Assembly: GCA_030512335.1 (NCBI GenBank)
Contig: JAULSU010000006.1
Span: 558,001 to 622,000 of the forward strand
Length of the DNA stretch: 64,000 bases
DNA from: Immersiella caudata
Taxonomy: Eukaryota > Ascomycota > Sordariomycetes > Sordariales > Lasiosphaeriaceae
Reading direction: 5' to 3'
The position numbers were made by a program, and so were the translations under genes. Numbering within the stretch: position 1 is the stretch's first letter; the number at the start of each line of letters is the position of its first letter. The notes under the pieces were generated by a model, which saw only the letters and a list, made by a program, of their open reading frames with translations, was not told the origin of the DNA and searched no databases. Shown here in pieces: positions 54,279 through 64,000 of this stretch.

Positions 54279-55801
54279 CTAACTCGAAGAAGCCTCTCGT
54301 GAGAGAGTCCGGCTGAGACCAGCTTCAGCCCACCACTCGTCAGGGATATCCTCCCGTCTGGCGAGATTGCTCACAATGCGCTGCATTCCGCCGATGCCTC
54401 CGAGCATCTCGAGCGGCGAGTCATCCGTGTTACGTGTGACGTCGGCATAAGACCGGTTGAGCGCGCGGAAGCGGGTCAGAGCGTTGTCTTCCATATCGTC
54501 GTCCTCGTCGCCTTCAGTGTCGGAATTTTCACATGCCGACTCCGGAATTGGGGGTTCGAAGGACTCCTCGGCTGGGTCGGGGCCGGTGAATGATGTGCGA
54601 GAAGATCCGGTGGCAGCGCCCTGAGAGGCAGCCGCCGAAGCGGAGGCAGAGGCAGAGGCGAAGGATGAACCAATGCTGGGCGGCTGCGGGTCGGGCGTCA
54701 GGGTCGTCAAAAGGGTCTCCCAAACATTGTCGCCTTCGGGACTGAGACTCCTGTCACGGTCACCCAGGCCGTCGTTGTACGACCTCCGTGAGAACACGGT
54801 GTCGCCATACGGCATGCCGACGGAGACACGTGGCTCGCGGTTGCGGGAAAGTGGCGGCCGTGGGGGATACCTCTGTCGGTAGTAGCTCCTAGCAGGCCGC
54901 GACGAGCTCCGAGACTGAGCGATAATGTCAGCATCACACTCGCTTCTCGATTGCGCACGAGCGGCTTGGGGTATACATACCGGATGGCCTGGAGCTTGCG
55001 TAGATCTGATGCTCGAGGTAGCATAGGGCTCCGTGACACTGGGAACTCTTCTGCGGGGTAAGAAGTCTGGCTCGACCGCCATGAAGGAGAGCGGCGGCGA
55101 GGTGGTGTTGTCCTCGTCATCCTGCGGGGGGCTTGGGTTTGTCTCTCCGTGCAGATGGGCCCATCGATCGGCAAAGACGGCGACTATCTGGTCATCTAGG
55201 ACGCCCAGACGGGCCGCCATGTTGCGAAGTGCGCGGCGGCCAGCCTCGGGAGCCGTTGAGGACGCATTGCTGTCTGTGTTTGCTGCGGGCTCAGCAGGGG
55301 TATCCGGCTGCGGCGATCGGTTGCGTTCGCCGTAGAAAACGGAGGGGTGGAAAGGTTGCCCCGAAGAAGCGGCGGCGGCAGCAACGGCAAGGCGACGGCG
55401 ACGGTCGCGAGCCAGAGCTTGGGCGGGGGCCAAGCTCGAAGAGCGATACTCCCTTCGCCGAATGGATGAACGCGCTTGCGCAGACGTCTTCTCAGCCGCG
55501 GGCTTGGATTGGACGTCGGATTCGACTGGCGCTTGGTACAATCTGATTGGGGAAGACGGGATCGTTAGCGCGACGGCTCTGCGGCAGGGAAGAGACAAAA
55601 AACGGCCCGTCGTCAAAATGCAACCTCAAGGCGATGTAAGTGATGGCGAGAATACATATATCTGCTACCAAAAGCCAACCAGTTGCGCAATGCGCAATTC
55701 GAGATGGCCCGTGAGTCTTGATGCGCGCGCCAAAGCGAAAGGCGGAGAAAAGCCAGGTGGGTGCAACAACAAGGAGGGGCGCAAGCTTACCGAAGACCCA
55801 T
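54279..55801 (-). CDS. Ser/Arg-rich protein of unknown function with a conserved-looking C-terminal motif
   Basis: Proposed exons 55801-55791 (11 nt), 55542-54981, 54914-54279; about 402 residues. The main ORF has no ATG at its open 5' end. ATGGGTCTTCG followed by GTAAGC, joined to an acceptor with a GCTAACG branch site (CCAATCAG), gives MGLRLYQAPVESD in frame. The second intron (54980-54915, GTATGT...GCTCAG) is 66 nt, stop-free. The protein is rich in Ser, Arg, Pro and Ala, with an ASASASAAAS run, an acidic part (DTEGDEDDDMEDN), and a more ordered C-terminus (GGIGGMQRIVSNLARRED, PDEWWAEAGLSRTL). I think this C-terminal motif recurs in other ascomycetes but cannot name the family. Function unknown. 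Confidence 0.6.
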
Positions 55802-56664
55802 CTTCCTCTGTTTCGGTGGCGGACAGACAGTGCGGACCGGAATGCGGCGACACAGTCCCAAAACGAGGGCAAAATTGACAACGAGTGTATAGTCGGCCGG
55901 TGCGACTACGGCCGTGATGGCGCAACTCGTCAATCGATGGGAAGTCGACGTTGGGGGGATGCGCCAAAGCGTCGTCGTTTCTGGACCCTCGCGCAAGTCG
56001 TGGGGTTGCGGATGATTTGAAAGGGAAAAGAGGATGCGAGCGGCGAAAAGGGCGGTTTCTCTTTTGAGAGGGCGGCGTTCCGGCGCGACTGCAGTGTGGG
56101 AGGAGGCCCCTGCTTTTCCTGGGCAACACTGCCCGGGGCTTAGCGCGCCGAGCTAAGAACTGCGTAAGTGAATTATGCTGAGGTGCCGCAATTTGGGGTT
56201 AGATTATCAAATAATATCGCAAAATTGAAGGTCATACTCGGTGCAAGAGATGCAACAAAAATAGCTAATTCTCCACAGCTATCCGGCATACGCCAGTATC
56301 GGAATAATCCACTTCCAAGAGACGCAGGGACTCCCCTTACCGAGATCTGCACCAGAACAATCGCAGCCGCTAAAACGACAGGCTCAGGCGCGTTGAGTGT
56401 GGGGGCTTGGCGCGAGATTACACGATCTCGAGCAAACAGGGTGAGAGAGTGAGTCACCTTCAACTTTCATCGACGTCACCACGACAACTTCCAACAACTA
56501 GTCCTGCAAGGCACGCTGATTACTTGCATTCACGCCGCGAGTCGCGCTATTCGCAGTGAAAACGCGTCCAGTCCCAACCGCGGAGCGCGACGCGCAACTG
56601 AGACGCGGGGCGCCAAATACCGCACGAAGTCACAACTGACGGCTATGCATACAACGCCACGGCA
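55802..56664. promoter_or_regulatory. Divergent promoter region upstream of FOL3
   Basis: About 0.9 kb between divergent starts. GCGCC- and GGCGC-rich elements lie near 56600 just before the FOL3 ATG. No gene supported. Confidence 0.5.
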
Positions 56665-57897
56665 ATGATTGACCTAGGGCTGGCCCGCATCGGCCGCCTC
56701 CTCCAACACACTCCGCAGACCTGGAAGGCCATCCACGTGGCCGGGACCAACGGCAAGGGCTCGATATGCGCCTACCTCTCGGCCATGTTGTGCACCAGCG
56801 GCGTGTCTTGCGCGCGCTTCACATCACCGCATCTGGTTGACCGCTGGGACTGCATCGCCGTCAATGACAAGTCCGTGTCCGAAACAGTGTTTCGGGATGC
56901 CGAGGAGGCAGTGAAGCAACGGGACGCTGAAGGCCGCGTAGGGGCCACAGAGTTTGAGCTTCTCACCGCGACGGCTTTCGAGATCTTTCATCGGCAGAGC
57001 GTCGAGTTTGGGGTTATCGAGGTCGGTTTGGGCGGCCGGCTGGATGCCACAAACATTCTGAGGCAAAAGGCCGTGACCGTCGTTGCGAAGATTGGACTGG
57101 ACCACCAGTCGTTTCTCGGCAGCACCATTGAGGAGATCGCGCTGCAGAAGGCCGGCATCATGCGGCGCGGCGTCCCGTGTGTGGTTGACGGCAGCAATCA
57201 ATCGTCCGTTTTGAAGGTAATCGAGCAGCACGCCAGAGAGGTGGGAACAGATGTGTTGTATCCATCGACTTCAACTGTCGAAGAAGCCCTCTCCAATACC
57301 GGTACGGAATTAGAGCCCCATCAGATTCAAAACCTAGCTTGCGCCCATCTCGCTCTCAGTCTAGCACGTCCAGAGGACAAACGGTCCCTCGCCGATTTGC
57401 TCCCGCTGATCAGGCAACTCGAGTGGCCGGGGCGCCTCCAAAAGCTCAGTTTGAGCGGACTGACGGACCGCCAACAAGAAGTTCTTCTCGATGGCGCCCA
57501 CAATACCCAGTCAGCCGAAGTATTGGCTGCATATGTTCAGAAGCATTTCCGCTCCCAGGGCCGGTCCGTGACATGGGTATTGGCTGCCACGCAAGGCAAG
57601 GATATGGATGGTATTCTTGGGCTCTTGCTTCAGCCTGGTGACAAGGTTGCTGCCGTCCGGTTCGGGCCTGTGGATGGGATGCCGTGGGTGAAGGCCACGA
57701 ACCCATCCGACTTGTTGCACGTCGCAAGCCAATATAGCATCAGTTCTCCCGATCTACACGACGACGGAGACGATGTCAAAGCCGCTTTATCCTGGGCAGC
57801 GGAGGAAGCTGCAGACAGGCCAGTGGTTATTGCCGGCAGCTTGTATCTGGTATCAAGCGTCCTCCGCCTTCTGCGCGATGTAAAATCAACATCGTAA
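56665..57897 (+). CDS. FOL3: Dihydrofolate synthetase (folylpolyglutamate synthase family)
   Basis: Single exon, 410 residues. It begins MIDLGLARIGRLLQHTPQ, as fungal Fol3 proteins do, followed by the P-loop AGTNGKGSI (about residues 26-34), TSPHLVDRWDCI, FELLTATAFEIF, the family signature EVGLGGRLDATNI, the metal-site GLDHQSFLGSTIEEIALQKAGI, and the C-terminal domain DGAHNTQSAEVLA. It ligates glutamate to dihydropteroate with ATP, the step after dihydropteroate synthase in folate synthesis. The shorter C-terminal domain and lack of a targeting sequence favour Fol3 over the polyglutamylating Met7-type enzyme. Confidence 0.95.
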   Translation: MIDLGLARIGRLLQHTPQTWKAIHVAGTNGKGSICAYLSAMLCTSGVSCARFTSPHLVDRWDCIAVNDKSVSETVFRDAEEAVKQRDAEGRVGATEFELLTATAFEIFHRQSVEFGVIEVGLGGRLDATNILRQKAVTVVAKIGLDHQSFLGSTIEEIALQKAGIMRRGVPCVVDGSNQSSVLKVIEQHAREVGTDVLYPSTSTVEEALSNTGTELEPHQIQNLACAHLALSLARPEDKRSLADLLPLIRQLEWPGRLQKLSLSGLTDRQQEVLLDGAHNTQSAEVLAAYVQKHFRSQGRSVTWVLAATQGKDMDGILGLLLQPGDKVAAVRFGPVDGMPWVKATNPSDLLHVASQYSISSPDLHDDGDDVKAALSWAAEEAADRPVVIAGSLYLVSSVLRLLRDVKSTS

Positions 57898-58080
57898 TCT
57901 CCCACCCTCATAGAAGGGTGGTGTTGACAATGTCCTTCCACATCTCCTCGAGCCCCTTTTCCGCAGCGCTATCACATGACCCCTCACGCCCCATCCAACC
58001 CCAAAAGTCGGTCTGCGCCCTCCGCCGGCTCAGCTGCTTGCAGCGCAGTGCAACCCGACAGCATCTCTCACTGGTGCTCC

Positions 58081-58974
58081 ATGACCACCAAACCAAACCA
58101 CCTCATCGTCGTCTGCGGCCACGCCATATGGAAAGGCGGCCCCGCAAAAGGCTGGAACGAGTCGGAATGGCTCATCGAGAGTTACAAAAAAGGCGAAACG
58201 CCCACTTTCATTGAACACATCAAAGCCGGCGTACAGGTCCTTTCTAGTGATGAGCGCGCCGTGTTGGCCTTTTCGGGGTGAGTTTCAGTCATCCCACCTA
58301 GATGCATGTTGAGAATCCCGAAATCTCGCATCCATGACGACTCTCCTCCCAAAGCCATTCCCGTCCTAACACCTGTCTATGTTAGAGGTCCAACACGCAA
58401 GGAGACTCGCTTGTCAGAAGCAAAGAGTTACTTCAATGTAGCTGTTGCGAATGAGCTATTTGGTTTTATCCCTGCGGAGGAATGGGCGGGTATGGTTGAG
58501 ACATCACGGGTCCTGCTGGAAGAGAGAGCGCTGGATTCGTATTATAACATTTTATTCTCGACTGTGTTGTTCTGGCGGGTTCATGGGACGTGGCCGGAAG
58601 CTCTCACTGTTGTGAGCCATGGATTCAAGAGGACCCGGATTGTGGATGGACATTGTGCTGCGGTTGGGTTTCCGTTGGAGAAGGTGGGGTTCGTGGGGAT
58701 TAATCCGCCGAGAATGGATGGGGCAGGGCAGATTGATGGAGAGAAAGCGGAGGCGATGAAGGGGGTTCAGCTTGCGATGGGACAGTGGGAGGAGGATCCG
58801 CATGGCGTGGGAGAAGAGTTGGCGGGGAAGAGGAAGGCGAGGAACTGTTGGGGTGTTGATCAGAGGTTGTTCTCGACTGATGAGGAGCGAGAAAGGAGCG
58901 GTGTGGTCATGGTGATGCTTAAGGATGGAACTGAGGCGCTGAACGAGGGGATTGCGCAGCTGAAAGAGAGGTAG
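58081..58974 (+). CDS. DUF218 domain protein
   Basis: Exon 1 58081-58277, intron 58278-58385 (GTGAGT...ATGTTAG), exon 2 58386-58974; 261 residues. DUF218 features: LIVVCGHAIWKGG at the start, ERAVLAFSGGPTRKETRLSEAKSYF across the junction, LLEERALDSYYNILFS, and VVSHGFKRTRIVDGHC. Proteins of this family have a Rossmann-like fold; bacterial members act in envelope processes (SanA, YdcF), and the fungal role is unknown. An in-frame ATG lies 35 codons upstream (57976), but the extension is low complexity. It begins 183 bases downstream of FOL3 on the same strand. Confidence 0.88.
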
Positions 58975-59005
58975 CATTGGGTCTATTCAACGGGCTGTTA
59001 AGTCA

Positions 59006-60163
59006 TTAGATCTTAGACGGCGGGCTTCCTATGTTAGGGCTCTCTGCGTTATCCACAACAAAGCGTACTGCGTCCTCGATCATCTTTACGTCAAAGGTAT
59101 GTCCAATGCCGGGGTAGATCTTGTCTTCAACCGAGATGTCGCAGTGTTTGAGCCATGATCCGGCAGCATCCTTCAGCCAGCTCACAAACGGCTCGGAACA
59201 CCGGTAGGGTACCAGCTTGTCCTCGCCCCCTGAACAAAGCAGGAACTTCTTTCCCGACAAGCTCTGTTCGACCTTCTGTCTTGCAGCCTCTCCAGCAAGC
59301 CCTGGGACTTGCGATGAGGAAGGCTTGGGGACAGCGTTAAGCCCGAAGACGGTGCACTTGGGATCGTACTTTCGACAAGCCTCAACAAGTGACGGTGGGA
59401 AGTCTCTGCTCCCGAGGAATGATACTATGCCGTCCTCTACCAGCGCAGTCGAAAGTTTTGACCTCTTTGCGCGGTCCGAGATAAGATCTAACATCGGTGT
59501 AAGTGAATGAACCGCACAAAGACACGAGGTCAGCCTCACAAGTAAAATCAGGACATCCCACAACCACCACCGCAGCGCTCACCCTCGGCTCAGCAAACAT
59601 CAGCTGCCACACACTATGCCCACCCATCGAAACCCCCAACGCAAGATGGCGATCAATCAGCCTCTCAGGCTGTTCCCTGAAGAGATAACTCCCCACAAGA
59701 TCACTGTTTCCATCAGCATCTCACATCCCAACTCACTCAATCCCCCAAAAATAACTCACATAAGAACCCCTTGATCCACCACTGCCCCCGCCATAATCCC
59801 AAACATATCCTGCGCATGCGTCTCATTCCCCTTATTCCAAGACTCATTCCCCCTATCGCTCACTAGCCTCGTGCCATGATTCCGCTGGTCAAACGTCAGC
59901 GCAATGAGTCCCCTTTCCGGCGATCCCTTTGCCTTGCTCTTGCGGCTTCGCTCGTTCCAAGCGGCTACACATCGCGCGGCGACATCGGCCATGCGCTCCT
60001 TGTTTCCGAGGCGTTGGTGGTGCAGCCAGAGGCAGGTAATGCGTGTGGCGAAGGGTGAGAGTTCTTCAAGGCCGTGGACGTCGACGAGGAGGCCGGCCAT
60101 GGGCATCGTGCGCATGGATATAGAGGGGCGGGGTGGGAGGTCTGCCTCTGCGGGGGAGGCCAT
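59006..60163 (-). CDS. Alpha/beta hydrolase
   Basis: Exons 60163-59760, 59703-59540, 59487-59006; introns of 56 and 52 nt; about 349 residues. DVHGLEELSPFATRITCLWLHH and LIALTFDQRNHGTRLV match the beta-strand/oxyanion region. The nucleophile elbow is GVSMGGH (Ser about 160), completed after the first join (VLI|DLVGSYLFRE). The late acid and histidine are probably in LLCSGGEDKLVPY and IYPGIGHTFD. It is a serine hydrolase of unknown substrate; the short size and lack of a signal peptide suggest a cytosolic esterase or peptidase-like enzyme. It converges with the DUF218 gene: their 3' ends are 31 bases apart. Confidence 0.9.
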
Positions 60164-60441
60164 TTTGTTGGGGAGGGGGCGGATGATGAGTTTGGATGGG
60201 GAGATAATAGGATGTCTTCAAAAATTAATGAGAAGATACCTTAGGTATTTGAAGAATTGGTAGATCGTCAAGGTGACCAAAAGCTTTTATATCCGCAGAC
60301 GGCAGTGGCGACCTGTAGCAGTAGCAGAAGCATCAGCAGCAGGTGCTTCCCCGAAAGAGCGGGGCCGAGGTCCCGTTGCTACCCCATCCCGAGCCCGCCT
60401 TCCGTCTACCGAGATTTTGCTTCCACAACATCATCAATAAA

Positions 60442-60523
60442 GGCGTGGTGGCAGAGTGGTCTAATGCGCAAGACTAGAAATCTTGTTCCTTCGGGAGCGT
60501 CTGTTCGAATCAGGCCCACGTCG
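60442..60523 (+). tRNA. tRNA-Ser (AGA anticodon)
   Basis: 82 nt, no intron. Acceptor GGCGTGG/CCACGTC (one G-U), D-arm GCAGAGTGGTCTAATGC, anticodon arm CAAGA-CTAGAAA-TCTTG with AGA at 60476-60478 and T33, a long variable arm TTCCTTCGGGAGC typical of serine tRNAs, T-arm GTCTG-TTCGAAT-CAGGC, discriminator G. A T5 run (Pol III terminator) follows within 10 bases. Confidence 0.95.
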
Positions 60524-61126
60524 TCATTTTTGCCCCGATGTAGAGGTTCTGATCGAGATGGTTGTCTTTTGCTGGTGGGGATGGCCGAATAATGTCGGCC
60601 TAGAATTTGCCAGGTGAGCATCGAATCTATGCATGGCTGCGGTGCTTGGACAATTTTGCTGCTTGTGAAACGCGTCGTAAAGGCTGCAAGTGGTCTGAAA
60701 ACTTTGGGCTGATCTGGCGAGGCGTCGCCATGATCTGGGACGGCCCCGTCCATTGTAATGGGCCGGTGAGACGTCGAAACAAGCCTGGAAAGCATCGAGC
60801 AAGACTTCAGAAAATCCCCGAGAATACTGCAAGGATATTGGAGGAGTAACAGCAGTGAAGCGATGTGTTGGCCGAGACCCGTCTTCTCCTTTTGCAGGAA
60901 TCTCCCGTGCCGACTTGATGTCTCCGAAACTTCATGCTACACCTCGCTAGATAGCCCCAGCCATTGGCTTTCACCGTGATACGTCGTGCACCTACCCCGA
61001 CCGACTCGTGCGAGGATTCATACTCGTGCCCCGATGCCTCGAGGGGCTCTTTCCTGACATCAAACACGCCTCGACCGGACGAGGAAAGTGCCTCCCATGA
61101 GCAGACGTCAACCAGGGACGCGGAAG
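60524..61126. other. Stretch between tRNA-Ser and the NACHT relic
   Basis: About 0.6 kb. No gene supported; presumably holds the former promoter of the NACHT gene. Confidence 0.4.
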
Positions 61127-63571
61127 ATGGATCCTCTCACGGCCATCAACTTGGCGTCAAGTATTATCACCTTCATAGACTTTTCCTGGAATTTATTGAC
61201 CGGGTCGAAAGAACTGCACGGATCAGGCCGCTAGACCACCAAGGAAAATGCCCGGATCAGTCATATCGTCGAGGACCTCGCCGACTTCGCACTCGAACTC
61301 GAACAAAATGACGCTCCCAGTCACGGGAACCGCCCAAAGTCGAAGCATGAAAGAGCGCTTTCTTTGCTTGCATCGAACTGTCACACCTCGACTAAAGAGC
61401 TGTCGGCGATCTTGGAGAAGCTTCGTATGATGAGCGGCAAGAAGCCTGAGAGCGACGTGGGGTTGGTGATGACATCTCCTTCATCTGAGCGCGCTGGGGC
61501 ATTAAAATTGACTTGCCGCTGACAATTACCAACAAACTCCATGCGTCACAGCGGCGAAATAGCGTCCATCGAATCTCGGCTGAACAACTATCACGCCGAG
61601 TTGAATTTTTTACTGCTGGGTCTCGTAAGCGAACAGCAATCATCTGTCAAATTACAGCTTGATGCTATTCAAGAGGGGGCAGAGGTGCTGTCGTCTTCGT
61701 CAGCCGTGGAACTCAAAGGAATACGCGAGGACGTCACAGCTCTCCTCCGCGTTGCCGCCATGAAAGACGATGATTCCTGCTCAGACGAAGAGGAGCTGAA
61801 TGACCAGCAAAAGTGGCATCTCTTTGAGTCTCTCGACAGCATCTCAGCAGGGCTAAGAAATCTGGAGCAGGTGGTGTCTGTAGTACCCAGAGAAGCCCGG
61901 GTCCTGGAAAACCTGTATTTCGACTACAAGTTCTCCCGTCATGATTCCATTCAGGTTCCCAGAGATGGCGCTTTCAAGTGGATCACAATGTCAGATTCGG
62001 GGTTCGAGACATGTAAGTAGAGTTTGCGCAGCAACTCTTTTTAGGCTAGACCTCGATGTTCCTGCTTTGCAGATCTCGCTAAGCGCGTTTATCAGATGTC
62101 TCGAGCCTAGATGAAGAAATCGGCGAAGCTTACGCGTCTCCTCATGCTTGTCACCGCATTCAATCACAGACTCACCTGATGGACACAACACGTCGACTCC
62201 TTCGGCAATGGCTTACTTTTGGCGATGGCGTCCTTCATATTTCCGGTAAGGCAGGTTCGGGAAAGTCAACCCTCATGAAGTCAATCATCACCAGTACCGA
62301 CACAGCCCAGCGCTTGACTGAGTGGGCGGGCGACAAGACACCTGTTGTAGCATCGTTCTTCTTTTGGCGCTCAGACAGAGAGTGTCTTGAGCTTTCAGTG
62401 GATGAACTCTACCCGTCGATTCTGTTTGAAATTCTACGCAAATGTCCGCGCCCCGTACCGGAGATCTTTCCGCGACAATGGAAGTCGATGGCATCCAATC
62501 CACAGAACAAGTCCTTCGAAGCCCACCTCTTCCGCCCACAGAGTATCAAAGATGCCTTTGAAAACCTCGTCAAAAGCCAAACCCTCCCTGGGAGCCATAC
62601 TTTCTGTTTCTTCGTTGACGGGCTAGACGAGTACCAAGCACATGCTTTCGATCAACTTGCACTCGCGCGCCAGCTTCGCGAATGGTCCACTAACAGCGCT
62701 ATTAAAATATGCGTGAGCTCCCGACTAGAGATTGACGCGTTCTCTGACATTCAGCGCATACATCTCCACGACCTGACTTCACGAGACGTCTACAAATTCA
62801 GTCAAAATATGTTTGAACGAGACAGGATTTCGCACGGGGGGAGAGCTTTTATTTGGATCTCGTCAAAGCTATCGTGGCAAACGCAGAGAGAGTTTTTATC
62901 TGGGCTTGCCTGGTCACGAAATATCTACTGGTCGAGGTTGGGCGTCACGCCAGTAGCGAGCGACTGTGGAAAACGCTCAACAGCGCACCTCCAGAGCTTG
63001 ATGCCCTCTACGAAAAAATGCTCAGTAGTCTCAGCCGGAAAGACAAGAGACTTGTCAACTACATGGTTCTCCTAGTATTGAGCAACCCATTTAGGATGCC
63101 GATGAATGCAATTATCTTCTCTTGGATCACAGAGGCCGAGAAATTCAACTTGCCCGGTCTGCATATTGATGGCAAATACTCGACTCAAGAGACCGAGCTT
63201 CGGCTAGAGCATGCACAGGGGCGGCTACAAGGTCTAACTCGTATCTTGTTGGAAGAGGCCTCTCTACTACTTCATGTATGGGGTTCTTTTCTTCGAGTGG
63301 CGACGACGTCGAGCCCGTCAGATTTCCAATTTGGGTGGGACTCATAGCCTTGTTATTGTTGGTTGCACTTGAATCTTCCGCTTACCCCAATCCTTCTGTT
63401 TTAATCCGGCTCTACTTTGATCGGCTCGAACAGTTATTAGGCAGAGCGAATCAAGAGCTAGTGTTGGTGTTTTACAAGGCTGAAGACCTTGATTACGACT
63501 CCAAGTTTTCAAAGCTCAATCTGAAAGGCTTTGTTTACAAGACGGATTTGTGTGTCTGGCTTTGGGAGTAA
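61127..63571 (+). pseudogene. NACHT-domain (NLR/STAND) protein gene, disabled
   Basis: It starts with ATG 61127, MDPLTAINLASSIITFIDF, the usual N-terminus of many fungal STAND proteins. After 35 codons an in-frame TAG (61232-61234) is followed in the same frame by ENARISHIVEDLADFALEL and KELSAILEKLR, as in intact relatives. A second in-frame TGA lies at 61520-61522. The frame then continues to 62012, an intron 62013-62095 (GTAAGT...TATCAG) and the NACHT domain from 62096: Walker A GKAGSGKST (about 62245), SFFFWRSDRE, Walker B CFFVDGLDEYQ, SSRLEIDAF. In the G6 run 62836-62841 the frame shifts, continuing as LDLVKAIVANAERVFIWACL and LDALYEKMLSSLSR, then decaying after about 63270. NLRs sense non-self or pathogens and trigger cell death; this copy looks dead. 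Confidence 0.8.
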
Positions 63572-64000
63572 AGGTATGATAGCACAATGAATCTAGCTGT
63601 TCGAGTTGCTTAGGTCAGGCATCTACTTCACAAGTTGGAGGCCCTTCCCAGGCGTTCATGGAAGCTGCCTTGTATTCAGTCGTTGATATGCATTCGGGAT
63701 TGTGATGGGGGCCTTAAAAAAAGCACTCTGAGATGCGACATGAGCCATATGAAATGCACATCAGGCATTTAAGGGTGTAACATGAATTCCGACGATTTGG
63801 GCAGAGAAACCAGATCAAGGTGCGAGTATGCGGTGCGAATGGAAAACTGGCGGATCATTCTGGGGAGGACCTGGACGTGAAAACTATGTGTCTCTTCATG
63901 ATACGGTTCGTAGGAGCCCTGCAACTGTTATTGTGGATCTCTGGAAAAGAGCAACAGCGGATGACTAGGTACCAAACCCACATGGGTGGACAGCCCGGAC
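63572..64000. other. Right-edge stretch without a gene
   Basis: About 0.4 kb to the end of the window. No supported feature. Confidence 0.4.

Noticed and set aside
56665..60163. Biosynthetic cluster reading of FOL3, DUF218 and the hydrolase
   Set aside because: The three are close, but on mixed strands and in unrelated families; no tailoring, transporter or regulator gene is present.

Overview
This is eukaryotic nuclear DNA from a filamentous ascomycete (Pezizomycotina), most likely a Sordariomycete. The evidence is many short introns (about 42-110 nt, GT...AG, CTAAC-like branch points just before the acceptor), genes on both strands with no operons, typical fungal families (SepH, Erg4, Snu13, Vma3, Bmt6, Irc22), an SDR pseudogene and a NACHT pseudogene, and a tRNA-Ser(AGA). 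All exon boundaries given here were worked out by hand from splice signals, reading-frame phase and the expected protein order. No transcript or database was consulted.

Layout. 0-5 kb is poor in genes: a small cysteine-rich secreted candidate at the left edge, a 7-copy 10-bp tandem repeat, a wrecked short-chain dehydrogenase, and a membrane protein with a 21-bp coding repeat. 5.4-18 kb holds an Est1-type domain protein with a membrane tail, an aldehyde-dehydrogenase-like protein that lacks the catalytic residues, a small conserved-looking protein, a CocE/X-Pro-type hydrolase, the ER protein Irc22 and an AT-hook protein. 18-27 kb is sparse and looks accessory: orphan ORFs, one interrupted by a single in-frame TGA, a strange tRNA-like gene with an overlong anticodon arm, and an A27 tract.

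27-60 kb is a dense, conserved housekeeping block: a coiled-coil protein, transketolase, rRNA methyltransferase Bmt6, a SAC/hSac2 phosphoinositide phosphatase, a divergent Snu13/Vma3 pair, sterol C-24(28) reductase Erg4, a four-TM Sur7-like protein, the septation kinase SepH, an unknown Ser/Arg-rich protein, dihydrofolate synthetase, a DUF218 protein and an alpha/beta hydrolase. At 60.4 kb is tRNA-Ser(AGA). The right end (61.1-63.6 kb) is a NACHT (NLR-like) gene with two in-frame stops and a frameshift in a G run.

The housekeeping genes serve unrelated processes (pentose phosphate pathway, ribosome and spliceosome assembly, vacuolar acidification, ergosterol, folate, cytokinesis), so the window is not a pathway cluster. 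The points most worth a second look are the pseudoenzyme ALDH, the tRNA-like locus with its downstream A tract, the TGA-interrupted orphan, the NLR relic, and unusual splicing (GC-AG intron, 11-14 nt micro-exons, stop-free introns of length 3n).
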